Below, piece by piece: positions 43,601-55,024 of a stretch of 64,000 bases of DNA (positions within the stretch are counted from its first letter, which is position 1; each line of letters starts with the position of its first letter). The notes beneath the pieces were generated by a model, which was not told the origin of the DNA, made no database searches, and saw nothing but the letters and a program-made list of their open reading frames with translations. This DNA comes from Blastobasis lacticolella (Eukaryota > Arthropoda > Insecta > Lepidoptera > Blastobasidae). The position numbers were made by a program, and so were the translations under genes. The stretch spans positions 11,934,501 to 11,998,500 of the forward strand of contig LR990046.1 of the NCBI GenBank assembly GCA_905147135.1, in the 5' to 3' direction.

Positions 43601-45855
43601 ATTTACCAAAGGCATACTTGCATAGCGCACATTCGATCTGCACTGAGGGATCATTCATTGTCATAATGACAGTTATAAGCTACGTCAGGCCGCAGCCGAC
43701 ACCACGTCAGCACTCTACGCTACGTCGGTCGAGCACTAAATTCAGCCTAAAGGTGCTTCCACACCGGATTTTTCTAAATATTCACAAATCTTTCGTTGCG
43801 TATTGTTTCAAACCGTTACAAAACAGCCCCCACGCCGAATGATTCTAAATTTGAAACTCAACAATACTCACATTACGAGTACACGAACACAAGTTGGCAA
43901 AGTATCGCATGTACACGGCGCTGACCGTCCTCCATCGCGCTAGAGAAGTGTTCATCTGTCGGACCCCTAGTCCCCTGATCAAAACACCCGGTAAGGTACC
44001 CTTTCTATTTTTCCCTTTCTACGTCCACATCTTCGCTTGCAACATTAACGGCTACCCTAACCCTTTCCGTTAAAAAAGCCGCAAAGGTTTTCTAGTAAAT
44101 CACATTGTAAAGATTTAATAAAAAATTAATGAGGAGTTTTCCAGTAGGTATTGATATTTGGTTTCAAAAAGCATCAATAGATCGCTCCTACAATTTTTGT
44201 AAACTTTTTATTATCTGTTTGATGGTAGCAGTGATTTCATGCAGCCAACTATAACTAAACTTAAAAATAAAATGTTTATTAATATAAACATAACTGTTAA
44301 AGATTTAACGAAGTGTAGAAAGAAATATTTATAGAAGTTGGCACTATGTTCCATTATTATTAAAACCTCTAAAATGGTTGAAAACTATTGACAAATACAA
44401 TATTATCCAATACAACGTACCCAGTGTTTGTATCCTGTTTGCTAAGAACCTATTTCAAGCGATTATCAATTAACAAAATTTTCGGGACGCCATCTAGTGA
44501 GTGGTTAGGAATGCTTTAGATACCTATTGGAAAACTGCTCATTGCTAGCAGTCCCTCGCGGTTTTCACCCCCGCGCATTTCGTACCTTTGTAAACATTCC
44601 GTCCCGTGGGACGGTGGGACCCTATTATTTTCCCGGGATACAAGTACCTATAGTAAGGTAGAAGTGAAACACTGATGATAGGTTTCTAAGGGTTATTTCC
44701 TTCCAAGGTTCCCCTAATTCCAGGTCAAGCTGATTTTCCACAATCGCAGGTCTCTCGTAGTCCGTAGGTATCGCCGAAGTTGTAGGACGTCGTAAGTAAT
44801 CGCTCGGTATTTGCTCCGAAGTTACCTCTTCGGTAGTCAAAACTGAATTGTCTCGCGCCTCGCTTGTTACTGTTACCCCGGCCCCGATTCTGGAATGTTC
44901 TAGTGATCTAGACCGAACGTTTTTCGGGAACGACAAATCGCGAATAGCCGCGACAACACAGACGGCCGTGCGTAAAGTAACTATAGACCTTATGCCTTAT
45001 TTTTTTCTTTCCTTTTTGCACCGCCTACCTTTCTCAGGCTTAGATTTTCCGGTTGACTGGTAGATAAGGTTATTTTAATTTAAGTCCGCCGCTGTACTTT
45101 TTGTGCATAAAGTTTTAATAAATAAATAAATGTCCAAGAATAAGGTCCATTGTTGCTTGTCCCACACTTATTACGGCGCAATAAGTCACGGCGCGCGCGA
45201 GTGTTCTCGAGTGCCTGACCGCGACAGTATCTATCTATATTATATACCTGCTATTGATTATAATTTGTAGTCGCCTACTTCCTTTCAATAATGGCTAGTC
45301 TAATATAAAGAAAAAATTAGGAATATTAACAAATATGAAATTATTTATTTCCAGAACGAGGTAAATGCTATCAAATGGGACCCTCAAGGACAACTGCTGG
45401 CTTCATGCTCGGATGACATGACTCTGAAAATTTGGTCAATGAAACAAGACACTTGTGTTCATGATCTACAAGCTCATTCCAAGGAGATTTATACAATCAA
45501 ATGGTCACCGACTGGACCTGGTACACAAAACCCTAATATGAACTTGATCTTAGCGAGTGCTTCGTTTGATTCCACGGTCCGCCTTTGGGATGTTGAAAGA
45601 GGGGCCTGCATCCACACACTTACAAAACACACAGAACCCGTATACAGTGTGGCTTTCTCACCTGATGGAAAATTTCTAGCCAGTGGTTCTTTCGACAAAT
45701 GTGTACATATTTGGTCAACACAAACTGGTGGACTTGTGCATTCCTATAAAGGTACCGGTGGCATTTTTGAGGTATGCTGGAATTCTCGAGGTACGAAAGT
45801 AGGCGCCAGTGCTAGTGATGGCAGTGTATTCGTATTAGACTTACGTAAGCTATAA
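40604..45855 (+). CDS. ebi: Ebi (TBL1/TBL1XR1), F-box-like/WD-repeat corepressor subunit
   Basis: Nuclear exchange factor of SMRT/N-CoR-HDAC3 complexes; fly Ebi acts in EGFR and Notch signalling and histone deacetylation. Eight exons: 40604-40661, 40753-40902, 40982-41127, 41597-41796, 42488-42608, 42680-42832, 42926-43117 and 45355-45855, all in phase, 506 residues (human TBL1XR1 514). N-terminus [20 protein letters not shown] is the LisH motif, followed by [12 protein letters not shown] and the F-box-like segment. A short variable linker (exons 3-4) leads to eight WD repeats from about residue 150: [66 protein letters not shown], and the last ending [14 protein letters not shown]. Intron 7 (2.2 kb) holds a MITE. 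Conservation from exon 4 onward is very high. Confidence 0.97.
43118..44128. other. ebi intron 7, left part: unclassified repeat-like DNA
   Basis: A GC-richer block at 43210-43530 contains matched words near its ends (GCCGTGTCTGTGCAGATATT and, inverted, ...GCAGAAATATCCC), suggesting a decayed transposon. No gene. Confidence 0.35.
44129..44542. mobile_element. 416-bp-family MITE, copy 2
   Basis: ATGAGGAGTTTTCCAGTAGG at the left and GGAAAACTGCTCAT at the right (one change from the other copies). Lies in ebi intron 7. Confidence 0.88.
45060..45132 (+). repeat. LINE 3'-end-like fragment with (TAAA)n tail
   Basis: 'ctgtactttttgtgcataaagttttaataaataaataaa' looks like the 3' end and tail of a decayed non-LTR element. 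In ebi intron 7. Confidence 0.4.
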
Positions 45856-46714
45856 CATGAAATGTAATTCGTAGATTATTAATTACATTGATTTGGATTG
45901 ACTTACATAATGTTCTGTAGGTTTTGAAAAATTAAACTGAAGTTTATTAAGGGTTATAGGTAGGATTGGACAACTGTTGTAGGACATAGATCGTAAAATA
46001 TAACTTTATCCAAAGTGACTTATTATAAGTATAAAGGATATTTGAAAAACATTACCCATATGAAATAATTTTTTGTTGACCATTTGATTATATGGGAGCC
46101 GTTGCATTTGCAGTATTTTAAACTTGCACTTGCATATAAAGACGGCAAATATACTACTTGCACAATATTTTTATTATTATGCTGTTGGTATGTGACTGCA
46201 ATGGGGGATTTTCAGAAACCTACTTTAAAAAGTGTGGTACGATGTGCCTCACTAGGTGGCGCTGCTTAGACGGGATTCTCAAGTATTGAATTTAGTAACT
46301 GAAGTTTCTCGGAAAGGTGTTTCGTGTGAAAGATACTTAGTTTAGTTCCTTTTCTGAAAAGAAAGCGCAAGATGCGTTTTGCGTAGCATTTTGAAACAGC
46401 TAACAGTCTCGCTTTTATTTATTTTTGGGAATCGTGTCTAATCCACGCCATCTATTACAATTATGTGAACTATTTTTTCTTTTTAATCGGCTTTTGGAAA
46501 ATCTCCCATTGCTTTTACATTATATTGTCATGACGTTCATGGTTTTCAGCTCCCGACTTTTTTGAATGTAGACTGATGGATGGTTAGGTAATTGCATCGA
46601 TAAAGTAAAAAAAGTGGGGAATGTCACTCCTTTTTAGGAATGGAAATTATGCACTCTAAATAACTACCGAAATGGACAGGAAACAAAGAGTAGGTATGTA
46701 TTAGCGAATGAATT
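45856..46714. other. ebi 3' flank, no gene seen
   Basis: Includes the likely ebi 3' UTR. ATTAAA near 45931 is a possible polyadenylation signal. The rest is unassigned. Confidence 0.4.
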
Positions 46715-47226
46715 CTACAAAAAGCATTGAACATTTCAGTCATCACCACCCACTTTCTGCTATTTTGAAAAAATAACGATTTTGCGGCCCCTCATAAAAC
46801 TTATACCAATCGATAGAAAACTTAAATATCCGATCACTTTATGTTCAAAAATGTCGAAAGCGGTATATCTTGCGAGATATCGCAAGTCTAAAGGTGTAAA
46901 TTAACTACCGACACATGCCGAACAAACACCCCTTACGAAGTCTACACATAGTCAAATATCTTCTAATTTACTTAACCGATTTCGATTAAAAGACATTTTG
47001 AATAAAATAAACCGCATTGAAATTGGTTCATCTGTTTGGGAGCTATAGATAAGATGGATACACGCGTTAAACTTACAACAAAAATTAAACTAAAATAAAC
47101 TGTTTTGTAAGATAACTGTTTTATAATATATACGGGATACCACTCGGCTCTCCCCCATCTAGTTCCGGGACGCTACGAACGTTGCTTAACCTAGCTTATC
47201 GGTCTCGCAAGCTTCTTTAGTTTATG
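46715..47226 (-). mobile_element. 5S-rRNA-headed repeat (SINE3-like), minus copy
   Basis: On the minus strand it begins AAGCTTGCGAGACCGATAAG, then GGTTAAGCAACGTTC and GGAACTAGATGGG. That order matches the internal control region of 5S rRNA genes (box A-like GTTAAGCAACGT, box C-like GGATGGGTGACCG). The body, with ACCAATTTCAATGCGG, GGTGTTTGTTCGGCATGTGT and TTGCGATATCTCGCAAGA, recurs at 49200-49880 on the other strand. Confidence 0.72.
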
Positions 47227-47228
47227 GA

Positions 47229-47445
47229 ATACTAGTGGACCCGGCGCGACTTCGTTCGCGTACACCTACTTTACTCCTACCTACCCTCTTTCTACTTGCT
47301 TATAAACCTTCCTCTTGAATCACTCTATCTGCTGTTGAAACCCGCATCAAAATCCGTTGCGTAGTTTCAAAGATTTAAGCATACAAAGGGACATAGGGAC
47401 AGAGAAAGCGACTTTGTTTTATACTATGTAGTGAAGATAATTAAG
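47229..47445 (-). mobile_element. Helitron-like repeat remnant
   Basis: Inverted relative of the pieces at 9396 and 18855: starts 'ctagtggacccggcgcgacttcgttcg', with 'cttcctcttgaatcactctatctg' and 'catcaaaatccgttgcgtagtttc'. Class uncertain. Confidence 0.45.
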
Positions 47446-47659
47446 TTAAGTTGCATAATGTAGTGCCCACACTAAGACTAAGCTCCTCAACTCTAACTCA
47501 GCTAGGAACTTCGCGTAGCAGTTGGCGTTGTCCAGCGCCTAGCATTTCGCAATGCATATGGCGTTAATAATGTGACCAGATTCACGAAAACGATTTCTGT
47601 GTTTTTAAATGAAAACTTCTTTTTTTCGGAACGGGACTTATTTACCTACTTAACATTTG

Positions 47660-47972
47660 TAAGTAATTTACCGACTCGCAATGCGAAAGGTACCGGGTTC
47701 AAATCCCACTGCCGCCATGTACCAATGACTCTTTTCTGAGTTATTTACAATATATTTGAGTAGTTAAATACTAATCGATGCTCTTACGGTGAGGGCGTTC
47801 AGGCGACTGAATGTATAACCATGATCCAATATGATCAGGTTTCCCTGAGGTCAGATAGCAGTCGCTCCACTGTTTTTACCTGATTTGACCAATCCTGGCT
47901 CATGGTCAAGGTGGACCAGGGGTCCTTGTGCGCGAGAGCACAGCCGGGCCATAAACGCCATAATTTTTTTAT
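47660..47972 (+). mobile_element. tRNA-derived SINE, 5'-truncated copy
   Basis: Retains box B (GGGTTCAAATCCC), GCCGCCATGTACCAATGACT and the SINE body to CATAAACGCCATAATTTTTTT. The box A region is missing. Confidence 0.8.
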
Positions 47973-48310
47973 AGCCTGGCGTAAAACAAACATGTTGAAG
48001 AAATTATTTATATACATTGGAAATCGTTGTCCTGATCTAAATACACCTAATTATCAAAAATAAAAACCTAATTAAAATCGATTAGGTATTTATGAAGTTA
48101 TAGACTAATTTGTGACGCCAGATATGTGGTGTATATGGAAAAAATGTGAATAGATAATCGATTTACTTGCTAGCGAGTGTATGATATGCTGCATTCTCAT
48201 TCACGTTCACGTTGACCGAATGAGATTTCATAAGTATACATAATTGTATGTATACATAGTAAATGAAGTAAACTGTAAATAAGTAGATATCTATTCTCTT
48301 ATTCCAGAAA

Positions 48311-48350
48311 ATAAAGAAGCTTGCGAGACCGATAACCTATGTTAACCCTA
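48311..48350 (+). repeat. Fragment of the 5S-headed repeat's first bases
   Basis: AAGAAGCTTGCGAGACCGAT followed by AACCTATGTTAAC repeats the head of the minus copy at 47190-47226. Confidence 0.6.
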
Positions 48351-48462
48351 TACTTGGCAAGATTTTTAATTTCGAGAATGTTGATTAATTATCGTTTATA
48401 TGTTCTGTGGTGACGAGAAAAATAATAAAAAAATATATCAACTTGTTGAATTAAGTTTTATT

Positions 48463-48832
48463 TAGTAAAAAAAAATAATCATCTTGGCGTTAATGTCCCG
48501 GTTGTGCTCTCGCGCACGAGGGCCCGGGGTCCGCCTTGACCATGATCCAGGATTCGGCAGGTCAGGTAATTACACTGGAGCGACTGCCATCTGACCTCCA
48601 TGACCCTGCTACCAGGGGAGCCTGACCAGATTGGATTCATGGTTACACATCCAGTCGCCTGAATGTGCAGGTTTCATCACGATGTTTTTCCTCACCGTAA
48701 GAGCATCGGTTAGTATTCAACTAATGTACATAACTCAGAAAACAGTCATTGGTACATGGCCGGAGCGGGATTCGAACCCGGGACCTCTGGCTTACGAGTT
48801 GCATACTCTAACGGCTCGGCCACCGACGCTCA
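48463..48832 (-). mobile_element. tRNA-derived SINE, complete copy with 16-bp target duplication
   Basis: Read on the minus strand, the head has box A GGTGGCCGAGCCGTTAGAG and box B GGGTTCGAATCCCG, then GGCCATGTACCAATGACT, a body of about 270 bp, and an A/T-rich tail after AACGCCAAGATGATTA. TGAATTAAGTTTTATT flanks both sides (48447-48462 and 48833-48848), the mark of LINE-machinery insertion. Confidence 0.92.
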
Positions 48833-48848
48833 TGAATTAAGTTTTATT

Positions 48849-49199
48849 AAATATATCACATAAGGCACACTGCCAGATTTACAACAATTAACTTTAGAAA
48901 ATCAATGTATCAAATTAGCGACACGGCCAGGCTTTAATATTACACCCCCCTTTAAAATAAATAAATATTACAGGGGAAATATTACACAAAATATACTAAA
49001 ACTGTATTATTTTTACCTTGCGATGCGCATACGACTTCAACCGGTTCGCTATTTTGTGTTCTACTATTGTTTTGGTGTTGACTGTAACTAAACGTATTTT
49101 TTTAGTAGAATCTTAATACTTTCTAGCATATTATACCAAAATATTTTGAAAATACTTTTCAAATTCCTCGGTAGATTTTTAAAAAGTGCAATGTATCAA
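48849..49199. other. AT-rich stretch, nothing recognised
   Basis: No open frame, repeat boundary or RNA gene stands out. Confidence 0.4.
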
Positions 49200-49880
49200 A
49201 TAATACACTGCGTCAAGAATAGGGTTAAGCAACGTTCAAGGCGTTCTGGAACTGAATGGGTGACCGTTTCGTACTTTGAGACTAGTCGAACTTCAGCAAC
49301 ACCACGAGCTCGCCACTCGTTAGATGTGCCAAATGCCAACGGTATTTGCCGAAGCGATGTTGCCCAAGGTCTACCGCTGGGGACCGGAGACTTATTGAAC
49401 AGTCTCGAGAGCCGAGTGGCATACCGTGTCTGTATATTATTATGAAATAATGTATTAAGTATGTTGGTGAACACATTATCTTACAAAACACTTTATTTTA
49501 GTTTAATTTTTGTTGTAAGTTTAACACATGTATCCGTTTTATCTGTAGCACTCGAACAGATGAACCAATTTCAATGCGGTTTATTTTATTCGGAAGCTCT
49601 TTTCATCAAAGTTATTCTTAGATATTTAATCGAAATCGGTTAAGTAAATTAGAAGATATTTGACTGTGTGGAGACTTAGTAAGGGGTGTTTGTTCGGCAT
49701 GTGTCGGTGGTTAATGTACATTTTTGACTTGCGATATCTCGCAAGACATTTTATAACATAAAGTGATAGATAGATATTAAAGTTTCCTATCGATTGGCAT
49801 AAGTTTTATGAGTGGCCGCAAAATCGTTGTATTTTTTCAAAATGGCGTAAAGAGGATGGTGATTTTATTAAAAATGTTCA
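49200..49880 (+). mobile_element. 5S-rRNA-headed repeat (SINE3-like), plus copy
   Basis: Head: GGTTAAGCAACGTTCAAGGC then GGAACTGAATGGGTGACCG (49223-49266), close to the 5S internal promoter. It has about 140 bp after the head that the minus copy lacks, then the common body from GAGAGCCGAGTGGCATACCG on. Same orientation of head-to-body as the minus copy. Confidence 0.72.
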
Positions 49881-49978
49881 ATTTTTGGTTGCGGACGAAA
49901 TAGCAAACTAGATAATATAAAGTGAAAAAATTCGAAGTTTATGACGGTTATCATGTCTGCCTCTATTCTTTATCGTTG

Positions 49979-50050
49979 GCCTCAGATTCGGGAGGATCAC
50001 CCGCCGAATTTAAGCATGATGCGGAGAGAAAGAAACTAACCAGGATTTAA
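49979..50050 (+). pseudogene. 28S rRNA 5'-end fragment, degenerate
   Basis: GGCCTCAGATTCGGGAGGAT, ACCCGCCGAATTTAAGCAT, then GCGGAGAGAAAGAAACTAAC and CAGGATT follow the universal start of large-subunit rRNA (CCTCAGATC..., CCGCTGAATTTAAGCATAT, AAGAAACTAACCAGGATT) with small deletions and substitutions. Only about 72 bases are recognisable; no 5.8S or further 28S is adjacent. A relic, not a functional rRNA. Confidence 0.85.
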
Positions 50051-50984
50051 TGAGTTGAATTTTACAACTACCAACCTTGTCTCCAAATGGATATTTCTTT
50101 GTAATAATAGTATAGGTACCCATACAAATAGCAGTGGCAGTTAGTTAGTATATAGTAAATCTTTGGGCTAGCTATTTGGCTAATTAGTAATTAGGTACCT
50201 ACATAGGGATCCAAGCCTCCGCACTTGTAGAGCTTTTCTTCATACCTTAACCCGTCGAACCCCAAGATATATAAAACAATAATAATAGAAAATACAAAAA
50301 GGAATCCTAGGAGACCCGCTGCTCCTTATGGACCCTAAAGAAAAAGTGTAAGTCAGACAACGAATAAATAAGTCGGACATATTATGATACTTTTAAAGTT
50401 GAGGTATTAGCTTTTTACCGTCACTAACAGTAATAGCAAACTGTATTATAATTATTGACTAAGAAATGCTGTATTAATTTTGTTTACGTGTTTATATTTT
50501 TTCAGAATGTATTGATTTGTTACTGTCATTACCTATTACAGCAGTAGTCCATTTTGGCGATGTATTTCTATCTTTGAAGCAATTTATAAGTAAATAATAT
50601 TGTACACTACGTGTGTATATTATACATTATTATGCTATAAAATTTCAACCGTGTTTTATTAAATCGGTTAATTCAATATTATGCCGTTCCTTATTGTAAA
50701 CAACCTGCGCTGTTACAGACTACCCGTTGGCTCAAAGTCTACCACTGATGCTGGTAGCGAAACGAAATAGTCATTTGTCCCTTTCTGATGTTGCCATAAT
50801 TTTAGATGCTAATTCCGAATTACTTTTATCACCTAACTCCTTTTCAACTTTGACTTTTATAGTCGAATGGTAGTCTGAAAAAGTCCGACAAGTAGTTGGG
50901 CGAATGACTTCTGATTTTGTCTCGGGCAAGGCTTGACCTGACTTCACCTGTCTTGACCCGGCTTAACCAGAGTCACGACTAGAT
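50051..50984. other. AT-rich stretch, no gene seen
   Basis: Only short frames. The last ~100 bp contain 'cttgacccggcttaacc'-type words that reappear just past the LINE at 52995-53095. Confidence 0.4.
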
Positions 50985-52985
50985 CCTGTCTAAGGCAGTT
51001 CAAGCAGAGTGATGCAAAGCGGAAGTTAAATGCTGCCTCGAGGAAGATCAAGAGAGCGATCGCTAGAGCAAAATTCGCCTTCGTTAGCGGAATTGGCGAG
51101 CGAGTCACGAGCTACCTCTCTGGTAGTCGGGCTTTTTGGTCGCTGCCAAAGCTGCCGAAGGAAACTTTAGTCAGTCGTCCTTTCCACCCCTACGTAAACC
51201 TGACGATACCCTGGCCAATAGTGCAATAGAGAAAGCCAATTTATTAGGTGCTCTCTTTGCCTCAAACTCGACTCTGAATGACGGAGGAGCCGACCCGCCC
51301 ACCATCCCGTGGTGCGGCAAATCAATGCCGGAAATATTCATTTTACAGCGAAAGGTACGGCGGCCTCTGCTCTGTCTAGACGTTCTAAAGTCGAGTTGGC
51401 CTGATGGTATTCCGGCGGTGGTGCTTAAAATGTGTGCTCCCGAATTGTGTCCTGTACTAACGCGCCTCTTTGCGCTTTCATACTCTACTGGAATAGTCCC
51501 GTCTTCATGGAAGACTGCCCACGTGCACCCTGTGCCCAGAATGGGCGACAGATCAGACCCATCGAATTACAGGCCAGTCGCTATAACCTCCCTTCTCTCT
51601 AAGGTGATGGGGCGAGTAATAAACGAACAGCTGTTCGGAAATAAGGAGGCAAATAAGGAGCTCCTTAGTTACCTAGAAGAGCACGATCTCTTGAGCGACC
51701 GTCAATATGGTTTCCGACATTGTAGCTCAACGGGTGATCTTCTAGTGTATCTAACACACCGTTGGGCTTTAGCTGTTGAGAGTCAAGGTGAGGCACTGGC
51801 TGTTGGCCTCGATATGGCGAAGGCGTTCGATCGGGTATGGCATAGGGCTCTTCTATCGAAGTTACCATCATACGGGCTTCCCGTGGGATTGTGCAAGTGG
51901 GTAACTAGCTTTTTGTCCAGCAGATGCATCAAAGCCGCAGTTGACGGCTGTTGCTCCAATAGCTTGGACATTAACGCTGGTGTCCCGCAAGGCTCGGTGC
52001 TGTCTCCAACTCTGTACCTCCTTCATATCAACGATATGCTGTCCATTGACGGCATTCATTGCTATGCCGATGACAGTACTGGAGACGCGACTAATACGGG
52101 TCGTGCTAATATCCCTCGTGCCATAGTGGAGGAAAGTCGCGAAGTACTTTGTGTCTAAAATCGAGAGTACTTTATCTACAATCTCCGATTGGGGACGACT
52201 AAATCTAGTCCAATTCAACCCCACTAAGACAAGTATGCGCATTCACCGCCAAGAAAACTCCATTCGTTGTAGCTACTCCGTTCTAGGACACACCGCTTGC
52301 CATCTCTAAGAGCATACATATCCTAGGTGTCGACATCTCCAGTGACGTCCAGTTTCGCAGTCATCTGGAAGAAAAGGTCAAGCTCGCTTCTAAAAAGTTG
52401 GGTGTGCCTAACAGAACAAAGCAATACTTCACGCCGAGGCAACGACTTCTCCTTTACAAGGCTCAACTCAGACCCCATTTGGAGTATTGCTCTCATCTAT
52501 GGGCGGGAGCACCGGCATATCAGCTTGGTCCTTGACTCGATCCAAAAGCGCGCTGTGAGAATTGTCGATGATACCATGCTCACAAGTGGTATTGAGCCGC
52601 TGAACCAGCGGAGGGATTTCGCCTCCCTTTGTGTGTTCTACCGCTTGTACAACGGTGTTTGTTCTGAAGAACTGTTTGACATGATGCCTACAGCTACGTT
52701 CTATCATCGCACCTCTCGCCACTGACAGGGAGTTCATCCTCACACCTTGGAGCCAAATTGGGCGCGAACTGTGCGGTTCCAAAGGAACTTTCTCCTACGC
52801 ACACTAAGGTTGTGGAATGAACTACCTGGAGAGTTCAACATGGAGTTCTTCAAGAAAGGGGTTAAAAGGTTTTTTCGGGGTCGGCAACGCGTGGGTGATG
52901 CCTCTGGTATTACAAACGTCCATAGGCTGCGGTGACTGCTTAGCATCAGGCAGGCCGTAAGCTTGTTTGCCACCTTGGTGGTATA
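50985..52985 (+). pseudogene. Jockey/CR1-type LINE reverse transcriptase, 5'-truncated and frameshifted
   Basis: The open frame 51136-52158 is a non-LTR reverse transcriptase: SDPSNYRPVAITSLLSKVMG, LSDRQYGFRHCSSTGDLL, LDMAKAFDRVWH (catalytic Asp), INAGVPQGSVLSPTLYLLHI and the YADDS box near 52064. Before 51136 another frame gives ARAKFAFVSGIGERVTSYLS, so the start is frameshifted. After 52128 the frame changes again. From 52327 the C-terminal region follows (HRHISLVLDSIQKRAVRIVD) and 52747-52935 gives LLRTLRLWNELPGEF. The endonuclease domain is absent. The 3' end 'catcaggcaggcc...tttgccacc' matches 2430. The element is dead; the clade is judged from sequence style. Confidence 0.88.
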
Positions 52986-53456
52986 AAAAAAAATACCTTT
53001 GACCCGGGTCAAAAATACTTCTTAACTTAACCCGACTTTTCCTGACGTCACTTCGCTAGACCCAGGTCAAGGCTTGACTCTGCTTGATCCTAGACGGTAA
53101 TAGTGTTATCGGTGAATAGTTCCGTCGTCAGTAGTTTGTCGGGAAACTGTTTTGTCGAACAAACAGTCGTAGGTTAATAATTCTATCGACTCGACGTTTG
53201 TCGGACAAACGGTTAGTAGATCACAAGTAATTTGGGCAACTACTTGTCGGACTAAAATTTCAGACTTTCGATCGTCCTCTCAGAAAGTTTGATATCTAGG
53301 CAGGTACAGTACGGCAAGAAAGTCGTGAAAAATTTGAGGGCGCCACTTGACAGCTGAAATGCTAAGTTTTGTCAGTAATTTATTGTCGCAAGAATAGGAG
53401 TTCCTTTTACGACTTTCTTGGCAGACTAGGCATTAATACGTAGGTACTTAGGTACG

Positions 53457-53588
53457 TCCCCCACAAGGTGGACCGACAACATGGTAAATATCGCAGGAAC
53501 CAGTTTGATGCGGGAGGCACAGGCGGGATTCGAACCCGGGACCTCTGGCTTACGAATTGCATACTCTAACCGCTCGGCCACCGACGCT
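53457..53588. mobile_element. RTE fragment fused to an inverted SINE head
   Basis: 53457-53518 ('cccccacaaggtggaccgacaac...gcaggaacca') matches the RTE end at 11640-11700. 53521-53588 is the tRNA-like SINE head on the minus strand, with box B GGGATTCGAACCCGGG and the box A complement CTCTAACCGCTCGGCCACCG. Confidence 0.7.
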
Positions 53589-53975
53589 CTACATTATGTC
53601 ATGAATGTCAATAATTAATTCTAGATCAATTCATTCATGCTGTCGTGATACAGAATGTTGTAATTATTGCCGATTAAGTTACAATTTAATTTGTTAGAAA
53701 AATTGTTTTCTGGTTTTTGTCTAATTAACTAAAACCCTATTTCATGATGCCGCTGAGTAGCAGTCTTAAACAGGGTTTCATTATTTGCCCAGAGGCTAAG
53801 GTCACCCTGTATATAGTATAAAAGTTTGTTTCTCTGTATGTATACTTAAATCTTTTAAGCTATGCAACAAATTTTATTGCAGTTTTGGAGAGAGGGGTTT
53901 ATAGGGCTAACTATATAGGAGGTGAGCCATCTTTTAGTACAGGTGCTTTTAAATAAAAAACATCTTAGGAGCCCA
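53589..53975. other. DTWD1 3' flank
   Basis: Includes the likely 3' UTR of DTWD1 and a possible Helitron-like scrap at 53805-53900. No gene seen. Confidence 0.4.
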
Positions 53976-55024
53976 TCATGTCATTGGTCTCTGATATGCT
54001 AACATGTCCTCATGTTTATACAGGGTATGTAATTTTTCATACATGAATTTAAAAAAGTAAAGTAAGTTGTCATATTGACCGTTATATGGGTTACATGCTA
54101 TGTGGTTATCTTCATGGACTGGAAACTGAGAAGTAAGATATGTTGTGTAATTTGGACTGCGACCCCATGCACAAAGATGTAATTCCAGTAACAACTGATG
54201 CAACGCTTCCACAGTAGACAGATACCATCTAGGACTTCCTTTCTGATGTCGCCAAAAGTGTGACATTCTTGTTTGTAATACTACTTTAGGTATGTGTGTC
54301 AATCTTTCATCAGCAAATATTCCTCTGCTTTGATTCCATGTACTATCAATCAATACAACACAATCGATAGGAAGCTTCTCCACATGATATATTTTATCAC
54401 ACTTTATCTCAGTTGGGAAAGACTTTTGCATTAGAGTACCTACATTGTAGCCATTAGGTAATTCAGCCAATAACTTTTCAGAATACTTTTCAGAACTTTG
54501 TTTACCCATAAATAATTCTTGCACGGACACCGCTTCAACGCCAGGGTACAGCAAAACTGTTCTACCATCAAGCTTGTATTCAGGTATTTCTGGGTATGTA
54601 TAAACTTGGACATTTTCCGGCGCAAGAACAGCAGCATGTGCTGATGTACTTTTTCCATCAATTTCCCTTTTGTGTTTTATGATATGTACTTTTACAGGTA
54701 ACTGAAAAAACATTGATTTAAGTTATTCTTACAGGATTTATTGTAGGTATGTACTTTAATTAAAAATAATCCAAATGGACAATGCAAGGTTATGTACTAC
54801 AGAGAGTTACTCATGGACGTACAACTTACTTTACAGAGTGGTATACGACCATCTAGTTCAGATACTAGAACATAGCATGTGTAACAAAAATACATTCGTG
54901 ATTTCCCACAGCGTGGACAGGGGTTTCTACCACTAAGATTATACAAAGGCTCAGCATTTTGTATGTGAAACCCTTCAAAGGGCTTTTCATCACTAAGTCT
55001 AGCTTCAGGACTTTTTGGATTCAT
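53976..55024 (-). CDS. DTWD1: tRNA-uridine aminocarboxypropyltransferase (DTWD1)
   Basis: Member of the DTW-domain family, which transfers the 3-amino-3-carboxypropyl group of S-adenosylmethionine to uridine; human DTWD1 makes acp3U20 in the tRNA D-loop. Two exons, 54830-55024 and 53976-54701, joined in phase 0, 306 residues (human 304). The first exon has a Cys4 zinc-binding pattern PCPRCGKSRMYFCYTC (Cys36, 39, 47, 50). Exon 2 begins LPVKVHIIKHKREIDGKSTS, contains the DTW signature DSTW (about 184-187), then VVLQTRMSHFWRHQKGSPRW and STVEALHQLLLELHL, the usual C-terminal block. The ATG at 55024 is the only one fitting before the Cys motif. Divergent from fat facets, with about 2.1 kb between. 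Confidence 0.95.

Noticed and set aside
45489..45698. Antisense frame within the last ebi exon
   Set aside because: Shadow of the conserved WD-repeat coding sequence.
51665..52242. Minus-strand frames within the LINE
   Set aside because: Shadows of the reverse transcriptase frame; no domain of their own.
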